From assembly GCA_003155175.1 (NCBI GenBank), contig PMFP01000169.1, positions 2,653-26,027 of the forward strand: a DNA stretch of 23,375 bases, in the 5' to 3' direction. Below are positions 8,181 through 14,648 of this stretch, piece after piece. Both the position numbers and the translations under genes were made by a program. The stretch is from Vulcanimicrobiota bacterium (GTDB taxonomy: Bacteria > Vulcanimicrobiota > Vulcanimicrobiia > Vulcanimicrobiales > Vulcanimicrobiaceae). Under the pieces are notes generated by a model, which saw nothing but the letters and a program-made list of their open reading frames with translations, had not been told where the DNA came from and made no database searches. Within the stretch, counting starts at the first letter, position 1; every line of letters starts with the position of its first letter.

Positions 8181-8204
8181 ACGCCCCAGGGAGGCCCCAG
8201 GCAA
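8176..8204 (-). promoter_or_regulatory. Candidate sigma70-like promoter of the dcw operon
   Basis: On the minus strand TTGCCT (8199-8204) is a -35-like hexamer and TATAGT (8176-8181) a -10-like hexamer, separated by exactly 17 bp. They match the sigma70 consensus at 4/6 and 5/6 positions. The start point would fall near 8169, inside the MraZ box. The arrangement is convincing, but the promoter has not been tested. Confidence 0.6.
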
Positions 8205-8205
8205 A

Positions 8206-8219
8206 CGAACGTACGTTCG
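8206..8219. promoter_or_regulatory. Perfect 14-bp palindrome resembling a LexA/DinR SOS box
   Basis: CGAACGTACGTTCG is a perfect inverted repeat. It fits the GAAC-N4-GTTC form of the LexA box known from Firmicutes, Actinobacteria and Chloroflexi. It sits one base upstream of the -35 hexamer of the mraZ promoter, where a bound repressor would hinder RNA polymerase. It could instead bind another dimeric regulator. The CGAACG word is common in this genome, which weakens the argument. Confidence 0.45.
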
Positions 8220-8285
8220 GGCCTACGCGAATACGAGGCTGAGTTGGCAGCGCCCACGCCCGGTTTATCTTCCCCAGGGGGGCGA

Positions 8286-8624
8286 CTAGGTTCCGATCGT
8301 CTCGATGTCTTTGGTCAGGAAGTAGTTCAGAAACGTGCGGATGACGGCGACTGCGGCGAGCTGGCCGATGTCCGTCCACGTCGGGGCGATTGCGGTGCGA
8401 ATGATGTCGGAAGCGAGCAAGAACTCGAGTCCCAGCAACAGCCACACGGCGTACCGGGCCCAGATCTCCCGCTTGCCGTGCAGCCCGCGCGTTTGAAATA
8501 AAGACGCGACCGCACGAACCAAGGCCTGCATCGACGCGAAGAAGATGATGACGACCGAAGCCGCCTCGACGCACAGCGCCATGTCGGCGGAAAGGTGATA
8601 AAAGATCTCCTCAACCTGACCCAC
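8286..8624 (-). CDS. DUF1622 family small membrane protein
   Basis: Predicted inner-membrane protein of 112 residues with three hydrophobic helices (about 14-42, 57-78, 87-103). The stretch ARYAVWLLLGLEFLLASDII (56-75), followed by RTAIAPTWTDIGQLAAVAVIRTFLNYFL, is typical of DUF1622, a widespread family of unknown function. The reading frame is open to a TTG at 8708. I prefer the GTG at 8622-8624, because it has a strong GAGGGAG Shine-Dalgarno 6 nt upstream and gives the usual family length. It lies upstream of mraZ on the same strand, with about 150 bp and a promoter between them, and is divergent from a channel-like gene. Function is not known. Confidence 0.85.
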   Translation of the reverse strand: MGQVEEIFYHLSADMALCVEAASVVIIFFASMQALVRAVASLFQTRGLHGKREIWARYAVWLLLGLEFLLASDIIRTAIAPTWTDIGQLAAVAVIRTFLNYFLTKDIETIGT

Positions 8625-8630
8625 TGCATT

Positions 8631-8637
8631 CTCCCTC
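8631..8637 (-). promoter_or_regulatory. Ribosome binding site fixing the DUF1622 start
   Basis: GAGGGAG on the minus strand lies 6 nt before GTG 8622-8624. It argues for this start over the upstream TTG at 8706-8708, which would add 28 residues not expected in the family. Confidence 0.6.
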
Positions 8638-8754
8638 AGGCTGCCCGCATGCGAGACGGCGCTGCTGTAAGAGCCATATTGGAGGAAGCCGTTCTCCGCT
8701 TGCTTCAAAAGACATTGGAGCCACTACGCCTTATCGAAGGGGGACGAGATCGGA

Positions 8755-9345
8755 GTGACGCCGGCGGCCATCAAGCGTGACTGGGGAGCGAGCGCGGCGC
8801 TGGGACTGGGAATCGTTCTGTTCTTTGCGATGGACCAGCGCTATACGCTTGGCGGGCCGGCGGTCACGAGAGCGGAGGGCGTCGTTCTCGTCGCGATCTT
8901 CGCGCTCTCGGTTGCGGCCACGGCGTTCGGGTCTACGAAACAGACGCGTGCGATCTTAATTGTCGGGGGACTCTTCTTCGCCGTTTCGACGGCGATCGCG
9001 CTGCTGCGAATTACCGGGATGGCAATCTACGAGCCGGCGAAAATCGACGCCGTTCGCCTGCTGAAGACCGCGCTGTTCATCTGGATCTGCAACGTCGTCG
9101 CGTTCTCGGTCATCTACGACTTGCTGGGCGAGGGGCAATTTCAGTTCAGCAAGAGGGCCGGCGACGAAAACGTTCCCGCGAACTTCGCGGACTATCTGTT
9201 CGTCTCGTTCACGACCGCGACGGCGTTCAGCCCGACCGACACGCCGCCTCTGACGACGCGAGCGCGCATGCTCATGATGGCCGAATCCTCGGTCTCGCTT
9301 CTGACGATCGTCGTCGCCGCGGCGCGCGCGCTCAACATGCTCTGA
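8755..9345 (+). CDS. Small channel-like integral membrane protein
   Basis: Predicted 196-residue inner-membrane protein with about five hydrophobic segments (about 13-26, 42-58, 66-86, 103-122, 172-195). Between the last two is a pore-loop-like stretch, FVSFTTATAFSPTDTPPL (149-166), followed by a helix ending ARALNML. This resembles the P-loop plus inner helix of two-TM ion channels, and I recall similar uncharacterised actinobacterial proteins with FSPTDTxPLT. The classical K+ filter TVGYG is absent, so ion selectivity cannot be assigned. The start is GTG at 8755, with GGGGG about 10 nt upstream. It is divergent from the DUF1622 gene (130 bp between them). The family name is uncertain; membrane location is clear. 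Confidence 0.7.
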   Translation: MTPAAIKRDWGASAALGLGIVLFFAMDQRYTLGGPAVTRAEGVVLVAIFALSVAATAFGSTKQTRAILIVGGLFFAVSTAIALLRITGMAIYEPAKIDAVRLLKTALFIWICNVVAFSVIYDLLGEGQFQFSKRAGDENVPANFADYLFVSFTTATAFSPTDTPPLTTRARMLMMAESSVSLLTIVVAAARALNML

Positions 9346-9353
9346 ACCGGCCC

Positions 9354-9367
9354 CGAACGGGCGTTCG
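9354..9367. promoter_or_regulatory. Second GAAC-N4-GTTC inverted repeat (LexA-like box or hairpin)
   Basis: CGAACGGGCGTTCG follows the channel gene stop by 8 nt. It has the same CGAAC-N4-GTTCG half sites as the palindrome before mraZ. With flanking C and G the arms become CCGAAC/GTTCGG, which could equally fold as a 6-bp RNA hairpin with a GGGC loop. It lies 129 bp before the lytic transglycosylase ATG. Confidence 0.3.
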
Positions 9368-9376
9368 GAGACGCAA

Positions 9377-9397
9377 AGCCCCCTAAGCCTGGGGGCT
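9377..9397 (+). terminator. GC-rich hairpin, possible weak terminator
   Basis: AGCCCCC and GGGGGCT form a perfect 7-bp stem with a 7-nt loop, 31 bp after the channel-like gene. No T tract follows, so classical intrinsic termination is doubtful. The 150-bp gap that holds it has no gene. Confidence 0.35.
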
Positions 9398-9495
9398 CGT
9401 CCACAGGCCCGCGGAGGGCGGCGGAGAAAATCGCTCGACCAAAGGATGCGGGGGCCGGAGCGCCGGCACGCCCGCACGCTATACTGCAAGGTGCT

Positions 9496-9969
9496 ATGCA
9501 AAGGCTGCTCGCCGCTCTCGCTCTCTTGGGCCTGCTCTACGGATGTGGAGGCGCGGGCTACTTGCCGTACTCGCCTCACGCCCTGGGCCCGCAGCGGATT
9601 CACGAGCTCGTCTCGGACGCGTCGGCGCGCGACCAGGTGCCGCCGGGGCTGATCCGCGCGGTGCTCATGGCCGAATCGGCCGGGGACCCGTCCGCGCTGA
9701 GCGTCGCCGGCGCACAAGGGCTCATGCAGATCATGCCGGCGACGGCGCGCTCGTGCGGCATCGACAATGCGTTCGATCCAAACGAGAACGTCGCGTGCGG
9801 CACGTCCTATCTCAAGACGCTGCTCGATCGATATCACGGCAACGCAACGCTGGCCGTCGCGGCCTACAACGCGGGGCCCGGCGCCGTGGACCGCTACGGC
9901 GGCGTTCCGCCGTTCGCCGAGACGCAGGCCTACGTCGCGCGCGTGATCTCGGCATACCGCAGCTACTAG
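9496..9969 (+). CDS. Lipoprotein lytic transglycosylase (SLT domain)
   Basis: Predicted secreted lipoprotein of 157 residues that cleaves peptidoglycan glycan strands, leaving 1,6-anhydro-MurNAc ends. A signal peptide ends in a lipobox with Cys17 (LLYGC). The family 1 SLT domain shows the catalytic Glu60 in MAESAGDPSA, GAQGLMQIMPATA (72-84), and AAYNAGPGAV (122-131). Two further Cys residues (87, 101) might form a disulfide. It is compact, with no LysM or other wall-binding domain. ATG 9496 is preceded by an AGG at short distance and by TATACT (9480-9485), a possible -10 element without a good -35. It starts a plus-strand run with the LptF/G gene 13 bp downstream. Confidence 0.9.
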   Translation: MQRLLAALALLGLLYGCGGAGYLPYSPHALGPQRIHELVSDASARDQVPPGLIRAVLMAESAGDPSALSVAGAQGLMQIMPATARSCGIDNAFDPNENVACGTSYLKTLLDRYHGNATLAVAAYNAGPGAVDRYGGVPPFAETQAYVARVISAYRSY

Positions 9970-9982
9970 CCGACTCCCGGCC

Positions 9983-11137
9983 ATGGCGACCCTAATCGAA
10001 CGTCAGCCGTTGCCGCAGCGGCGCGCTCTCGTGCCGCGACTTCACATCCTGGACAAATATCTGCTCGGAGAGATGATCGGGCCGTTTCTCTTTGCGTTCG
10101 GCGCGTTTCTCATCTTCTGGGCGCTCAACATCTTCATTCTCGCCGCAGACTATATCATCAACCAGCACGCGCCGTTCTTCTTGGCGCTCCGCTTCGTCAT
10201 ATTCCGCATCCCGCAATCCATCCCGATGGCGTTTCCGTTCGCCTGTCTTTTCGCCACGCTGCTTGCGACCGGCCGCCTCATGGGCGACAACGAGATAACG
10301 GCGATGCGCACTGCAGGCATTTCGATCTGGCGTATCGCCCTGGCGCCGCTGCTGTTCGGCATCTTCATGTTCGCCGCAACGTACGCGATGAACGAATACA
10401 TCGAACCGACCTCGGTGGATCTCTCGACGCGCACGTTCTACCAGATCATCTATCACACCGATTCGCTTCCGGTCGAGTCGCAGTTCTTTCGCAAGGACCC
10501 CGACACCGGCAACGTCTTTTACGTGACGCAAGTGGCTCCCGACAACCGCACCATGGAAGGCGTCGAGATCTTCAAGCCCGGCCACGGCGGCCCGTGGGTG
10601 GAAACGCTGCAGGCCAAAACGGCGAACGTGGACGGGACCCAGCTCGACCTGCACGACGTCGTCGACACGCGCTACAACGCCGAGGGCTTTATGTCGAGCC
10701 AGCAGCACGTGGACACCATCGCGATCGGTTTGCCGCTGGCCGAAACCGCCGCGCAATTCATGAGCAGCCTCAACAGCGACCCATGGACGATGAGCAGCAA
10801 GGCGCTCTCGACGCAAGTTAAAGCGATGCAGGCGCAGGGCTTGGGTGGAAGCGCGCTCGGAAGCTTGCAGATCAATCTTGCGAACCGGCTCGCTTGGCCG
10901 TTCGCATGCGTCATCGGCGTCGTCATCGCTTTGCCGCTCGCGATTCGTTTCGGCAGCCGCGGACGCACGCTCGGCATCACGCTCGCCGTCGTCGCGTTCT
11001 TTATTTATTTCATTTTAATGTCGATCGCGTCGGCCTTCGGGCGCAACGGCCAGATCGATCCGGTCCTCGCCGCTTGGGTGCCCAACGTCATCATGGGCGT
11101 CACGGGTATCGTGTTGCTCTGGCGGGAAGACCGCTAA
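9983..11137 (+). CDS. LptF/LptG (YjgP/YjgQ) family LPS export permease
   Basis: Inner-membrane component of the LPS transport ABC system, 384 residues. Three N-terminal membrane helices (about 33-57, 68-95, 115-136) are followed by a periplasmic jellyroll-like domain (about 140-290), then three C-terminal helices (about 305-380), the family topology. The coupling motif GRLMGDNEITAMRTAGIS (97-114), with its conserved Glu-x-x-AMR, is visible. Only one permease gene is here; a second partner or the LptB ATPase must be elsewhere, or the permease may act as a homodimer. ATG 9983 leaves about 20 residues before the usual RLHILDKYLL start. Shine-Dalgarno support is weak, and a GTG at 10031 is an alternative. 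It sits 4 bp before the lptD-like gene. Confidence 0.9.
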   Translation: MATLIERQPLPQRRALVPRLHILDKYLLGEMIGPFLFAFGAFLIFWALNIFILAADYIINQHAPFFLALRFVIFRIPQSIPMAFPFACLFATLLATGRLMGDNEITAMRTAGISIWRIALAPLLFGIFMFAATYAMNEYIEPTSVDLSTRTFYQIIYHTDSLPVESQFFRKDPDTGNVFYVTQVAPDNRTMEGVEIFKPGHGGPWVETLQAKTANVDGTQLDLHDVVDTRYNAEGFMSSQQHVDTIAIGLPLAETAAQFMSSLNSDPWTMSSKALSTQVKAMQAQGLGGSALGSLQINLANRLAWPFACVIGVVIALPLAIRFGSRGRTLGITLAVVAFFIYFILMSIASAFGRNGQIDPVLAAWVPNVIMGVTGIVLLWREDR

Positions 11138-11141
11138 CCTC

Positions 11142-13709
11142 GTGTTGTTGGGTTCGAATTGGGGTCGCGGCTCCGTCGCGATTGCGACGCTCCTTGCGTT
11201 CGTGTGCAGCATCGTCATGGCGCAAGCGGCGGCGGCGTCCAGCGAAGACGGAGAGCAAGCGCTCGCACTTCTCAACGACAATTCGTGCGGAGCGCCTGCG
11301 GCGGAATCGCACGGCGCACAAGCGGTCGCATCGCGCGCCGCGCTGCCGGCAACGCAGCACGACGCCTCGCCGGCGACCTCGCCGAACGATGGCTCGCCGC
11401 TCGTCGCGCAATTCGTGCCGCCGGAAGCGACGCCGACGCCAAGCCCGTCCGGATCCGCGACGCCGGCGCCGTACGCCACGCCGACGTTTCCCGCGCCCCC
11501 GGGCTTTGCAAAGACGCTCGTGGCGACGCCCCGGCCGCAGGGGAGTCCGTCGGCCTCGCCGCCGCCGATCCCGACCCCCACGCCCGGCCTCGATCAGGCC
11601 AACGCTCCGGTGTTCTTGGTGCGCGGCGGCAGCACGCCGCCGCCGATTACGCCGGCGGGCCAGATCGGTCCGTCGCCGACGCCCCAGCCGATCGGCGTGC
11701 CGACGCTCGCGCCCAATTACGTCGCGATCATCTCCGACACCGTTGAAGGCAACACCAACGACGGCAAGCCCGGAGACGCCATCGGCAACGTCCACATCTA
11801 CTACCAGCAGGAAGAGATCGTCGGCGATCGCGCGCACTACGATGGAATACGCACGGTGACCGTGACGGGGCATCCGTTTATCGTCGACCACGGCCAGGAT
11901 TCGGTGCTGACGGCCGATACGATTACGTTCGACGTGATCGACCAGACCGCCAAACTCGTGAACGCCCGCGGCGTCAGTTCGCAAGGCATCGAGAAGGGGC
12001 TCATCCACTACAAGTCTTCCGACATGCACACCGACGCCGACGGTACTGCCCACGGCATCGATCCGTACCTGACGACGTGCGAAAACGCGCGCGCCGGTTA
12101 TCACATCACCGGCAAGAAGATGGACGTGATTCCCGGCGACAAGATCGTCATCTACAAAGCGATCCTTTGGCTCGGAGCCGCGGCGGTGTTCTACCTGCCC
12201 AAGGTCGTCATACCGCTCAGAACGGTATCCGTGGAGCGCCGGAAAACCAGCTATTTTCCGGACGTCGGTTACGACCAGTACGAGGGCTTTTGGGTCAAGA
12301 CGACCATCAGCTTCGGTAAAGACCAGTATTACTACGGCTACTACATCATCAACTATTTCACGAAGGTCGGCCTGGGCCTAGGCTACGTCGGCTTCTATTC
12401 AAAAAAGAACGGAAGGCGCTCGGCATCGCTCAATTTCTACGGCATCCGCGACCGGCGCACGAGTACGACGACCTACAATTTTGCAGCAACCGAACAGGAG
12501 AACTTTTCGCAGACGCTGCGATCAAACTTCGGTTTCACCTACCAGTCGAACTACGGCTCGCTCACGAACGTTCCGCCGAACGAGAGCCTAAGCGCCATGG
12601 TCGTTCACCAGACGCAGAAGGCTTCGCAGAACTATACGTTTTCGCACAGCTCCGTCGGCACGCAGTCGAGCGCGACGACCTTCGCGTTCTCCGACACGCA
12701 ACAGTTCAACCAGGCCCTGAGCGAAGCGCTGAACTTCAGCTTCTCCAGCAACCAATCGAGTTTCGGCGGTTTCAACGAGTCCACGTCGTCGTCGAACGTC
12801 AACTCGCTCACGCACCTCACGACCAAAGGCGCCGACTATCAACTCGTGTACAACAAAACGTACACGCAAACGCCGTTCGGCGACGACACGATTCCCGAGC
12901 TGCAGATCCGGCCATACGACTTCTTCCAGCACTTCATCTTTCCGCTCTCGGCACAGTTCACGATCGGCCAGTATAGCGAACCGACGAACAGGCTCTCGAC
13001 CTCTCGCGCCGACCTGGCCTTCGTGCTCGGTCCGGTTCTGGCCAAAGTCTTCGGAAGCGATCTCCAGGCGTCCGCAAACGTCCAGCAGTACGCGTACGGA
13101 ACGGGCGACTTGAAAGCCTCGATCCAGCAAGTATGGAGTTTGACGACCCCGATTGGGAACCACTTCGTCAACGCCATCACGTACAACGAGGCCAACTACA
13201 ACGGCCCGCCGTTCGTACCGTTTCAGTTCATGGACCAACAGCCGTCGCAGAACGTGAAGAACGCGCAGGATCTCGTCCGCCTCTTCAACGGCGATACCTA
13301 CGCACTGGCGCTCGGCTTCGCGACGAACTTCGACGCATTGGCACAACCGGTCAGCTACCAGCTCTCGCTGCGCCCTTCGAGGAGGTCCGTCGTTCTCCTC
13401 AGCGGCGCGTTCGTTCCCGGACCCGGCGCGGGATTCTACTCCACCAACGTGCAGTTCGCCACACCGTTCGGATACGAAACGCAGCTACAGATGGCGACCG
13501 ACGTGGACTGGAAGGCGCACTTTCAGTTGCAAAACAAGGTCATCTACTACACGAAGACGATCGGCGAATGCTACCAACTGCAAGCGCTCTACAACCAATC
13601 GCAGCAGCTCGTCACCGTCTCGATCAATCTGCTCGCGCTCCCGTCGCAAGCCGCGTCCTTCGCCCTAGGACAAGGCGGCTCGATCGTCCCTCAGAGCTTC
13701 AATTTCTAG
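11142..13709 (+). CDS. lptD: LptD-like outer-membrane LPS assembly protein
   Basis: Predicted 855-residue outer-membrane protein that would insert LPS into the outer leaflet. In order: a signal peptide (about 1-32); a low-complexity Pro/Thr/Ser linker (about 90-195); an OstA/LptA-like beta-jellyroll (about 198-320) with alternating strands such as AIGNVHIYYQQEEIVGDRAHYD; the LptD hinge YLTTCENARAGYHITGKKMDV, leading to AAAVFYLPKVVIPL; then a long region of aromatic-rich beta strands ending in Phe (SFNF), as in barrels handled by Bam. The order and the FYLP motif match LptD well. The proline-rich spacer before the jellyroll is unusual. The GTG start is 4 bp after the permease gene. No LptE is recognised nearby. 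Confidence 0.85.
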   Translation: MLLGSNWGRGSVAIATLLAFVCSIVMAQAAAASSEDGEQALALLNDNSCGAPAAESHGAQAVASRAALPATQHDASPATSPNDGSPLVAQFVPPEATPTPSPSGSATPAPYATPTFPAPPGFAKTLVATPRPQGSPSASPPPIPTPTPGLDQANAPVFLVRGGSTPPPITPAGQIGPSPTPQPIGVPTLAPNYVAIISDTVEGNTNDGKPGDAIGNVHIYYQQEEIVGDRAHYDGIRTVTVTGHPFIVDHGQDSVLTADTITFDVIDQTAKLVNARGVSSQGIEKGLIHYKSSDMHTDADGTAHGIDPYLTTCENARAGYHITGKKMDVIPGDKIVIYKAILWLGAAAVFYLPKVVIPLRTVSVERRKTSYFPDVGYDQYEGFWVKTTISFGKDQYYYGYYIINYFTKVGLGLGYVGFYSKKNGRRSASLNFYGIRDRRTSTTTYNFAATEQENFSQTLRSNFGFTYQSNYGSLTNVPPNESLSAMVVHQTQKASQNYTFSHSSVGTQSSATTFAFSDTQQFNQALSEALNFSFSSNQSSFGGFNESTSSSNVNSLTHLTTKGADYQLVYNKTYTQTPFGDDTIPELQIRPYDFFQHFIFPLSAQFTIGQYSEPTNRLSTSRADLAFVLGPVLAKVFGSDLQASANVQQYAYGTGDLKASIQQVWSLTTPIGNHFVNAITYNEANYNGPPFVPFQFMDQQPSQNVKNAQDLVRLFNGDTYALALGFATNFDALAQPVSYQLSLRPSRRSVVLLSGAFVPGPGAGFYSTNVQFATPFGYETQLQMATDVDWKAHFQLQNKVIYYTKTIGECYQLQALYNQSQQLVTVSINLLALPSQAASFALGQGGSIVPQSFNF

Positions 13710-13771
13710 ATCGCGTAGTACGCACGGCTCCCGCAATCGGGCCGCTCTACAGCTTAGCAGGCGAGCGGTCT

Positions 13772-13816
13772 AAGGGGGCGGAGCCCCCTTGAGCCGCCGA
13801 GTGGCGGCTCAAGGGG
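13772..13816. repeat. Cluster of mutually exclusive perfect hairpins
   Basis: AAGGGGGC (13772-13779) pairs with GCCCCCTT (13783-13790) around a 3-nt loop. The arm 13785-13798 pairs perfectly over 14 bp with 13803-13816 around the loop GAGT. The two structures share 13785-13790, so they compete. They lie between convergent lptD and a lipoprotein gene, and read similarly on both strands, so a two-way terminator or a REP-like element is likely. Confidence 0.6.
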
Positions 13817-13820
13817 TGAA

Positions 13821-13845
13821 CGGGGGGCTAAGCCGCCCCGTTTTT
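13821..13845 (+). terminator. Intrinsic terminator of the lptD run
   Basis: CGGGG-GGC and GCC-(G)-CCCCG form a GC-rich stem with one bulged G and a TAA loop, followed directly by TTTTT (13841-13845). It lies 112 bp after the lptD stop and abuts the stop of the convergent lipoprotein gene. Confidence 0.75.
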
Positions 13846-14636
13846 CAAGGGTTGTTGATGAACTCCACGCCGGTGATTTCTGCGGCCGGGTCGGATGGGA
13901 TGACGCCGATCGAGGCCGTGACGACGTTGTCGAAGGCTTGGTTCGTCGCGAGCTGCGGCGATTGGAACGTGGTGTCGGTTCCCCCGCCGCTGCCCATGGA
14001 ATCGAGGGCGCTCGGAGCTCCGGGTTGATAGACGAACGCGTTGAACGTCCAATTCACCTGCGCTTGCGTCGTCGGATAGGGAGCGGCGCTTGCGCTCGAG
14101 GTGGGCGACGGACTCGGCGACGGGGTCGGCGTTGCGGCGGCCGGCGAACGCGTCGACGACAGCGTCGCTAAGGCCGGCCCCGGACTCGGCGTGACGTATC
14201 CGTAGAAGAGCGCCCGTGCGAACGTGACCGTGAACTGCGTACCAAGCCCGTTGCTGTTGGGGTTGAATTGCAGTTGGACCGCCGAGGGGTTGAGGTTTGC
14301 GAGGATCGGAACGTTGGTTCCAGCCTGGCGGATGTATTGTACCGCCTGGACGCCGGCCGTCCCGCCGCCGTTCGAAGACACCACCAGCGCGAAGCTGTAT
14401 CCTTGGTAATTCGTCTGCAGCACGTTGCCGTAGGGCGTGATTCCGTCGCCCGTCGTGTTGAAGACGAAGACGTAGCGGTAGGAGGCAAAGTTGAACGGGC
14501 TTTGCACGTTGAACTTCACGGTCATGTATCCGGGAGTGCCGCCCCCGTATCCGGGACGGTTAGGCGTGACTTGGCGTCCGCACGCGGACACGACCAGCGC
14601 CGTTACGAACACGAAGAGACTCAGCTTGCGAATCAT
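13845..14636 (-). CDS. Lipoprotein of unknown function with Pro/Ser-rich linker
   Basis: Predicted 263-residue secreted lipoprotein that I do not recognise. The signal peptide MIRKLSLFVFVTALVVSACG has a lipobox with Cys19. Two beta-rich segments, rich in Asn/Thr/Val/Phe (about 36-160 and 197-260), are joined by a TPTPSPSPSPTSS-type linker (about 173-190). The first segment, with phrases like YRYVFVFNTTGDGITPYGN, looks like an immunoglobulin-like or carbohydrate-type beta fold, but no named family is evident. The frame is open upstream across lnt; the ATG at 14634-14636 is chosen because it begins the signal peptide and has a CGGAG site 6 nt upstream. It is divergent from lnt with almost no space between. 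A similar linker occurs in the LptD-like protein. Confidence 0.8.
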   Translation of the reverse strand: MIRKLSLFVFVTALVVSACGRQVTPNRPGYGGGTPGYMTVKFNVQSPFNFASYRYVFVFNTTGDGITPYGNVLQTNYQGYSFALVVSSNGGGTAGVQAVQYIRQAGTNVPILANLNPSAVQLQFNPNSNGLGTQFTVTFARALFYGYVTPSPGPALATLSSTRSPAAATPTPSPSPSPTSSASAAPYPTTQAQVNWTFNAFVYQPGAPSALDSMGSGGGTDTTFQSPQLATNQAFDNVVTASIGVIPSDPAAEITGVEFINNP

Positions 14637-14648
14637 GTTGGACTCCGT

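Noticed and set aside
9457..9485. Promoter of the lytic transglycosylase run
   Set aside because: TATACT at 9480-9485 looks like a -10, but no -35 hexamer is found at 16-18 bp and the distance to the ATG is only 10 bp. It was not annotated as a promoter.
12588..13346. Minus-strand open frame inside lptD
   Set aside because: Charged, domain-free sequence antisense to the beta-barrel region, whose aromatic strand pattern is clearly the coding one.
14268..14648. Upstream extension of the lnt frame
   Set aside because: It lies antisense to the lipoprotein gene, which has a proper signal peptide, and has no membrane or nitrilase features.
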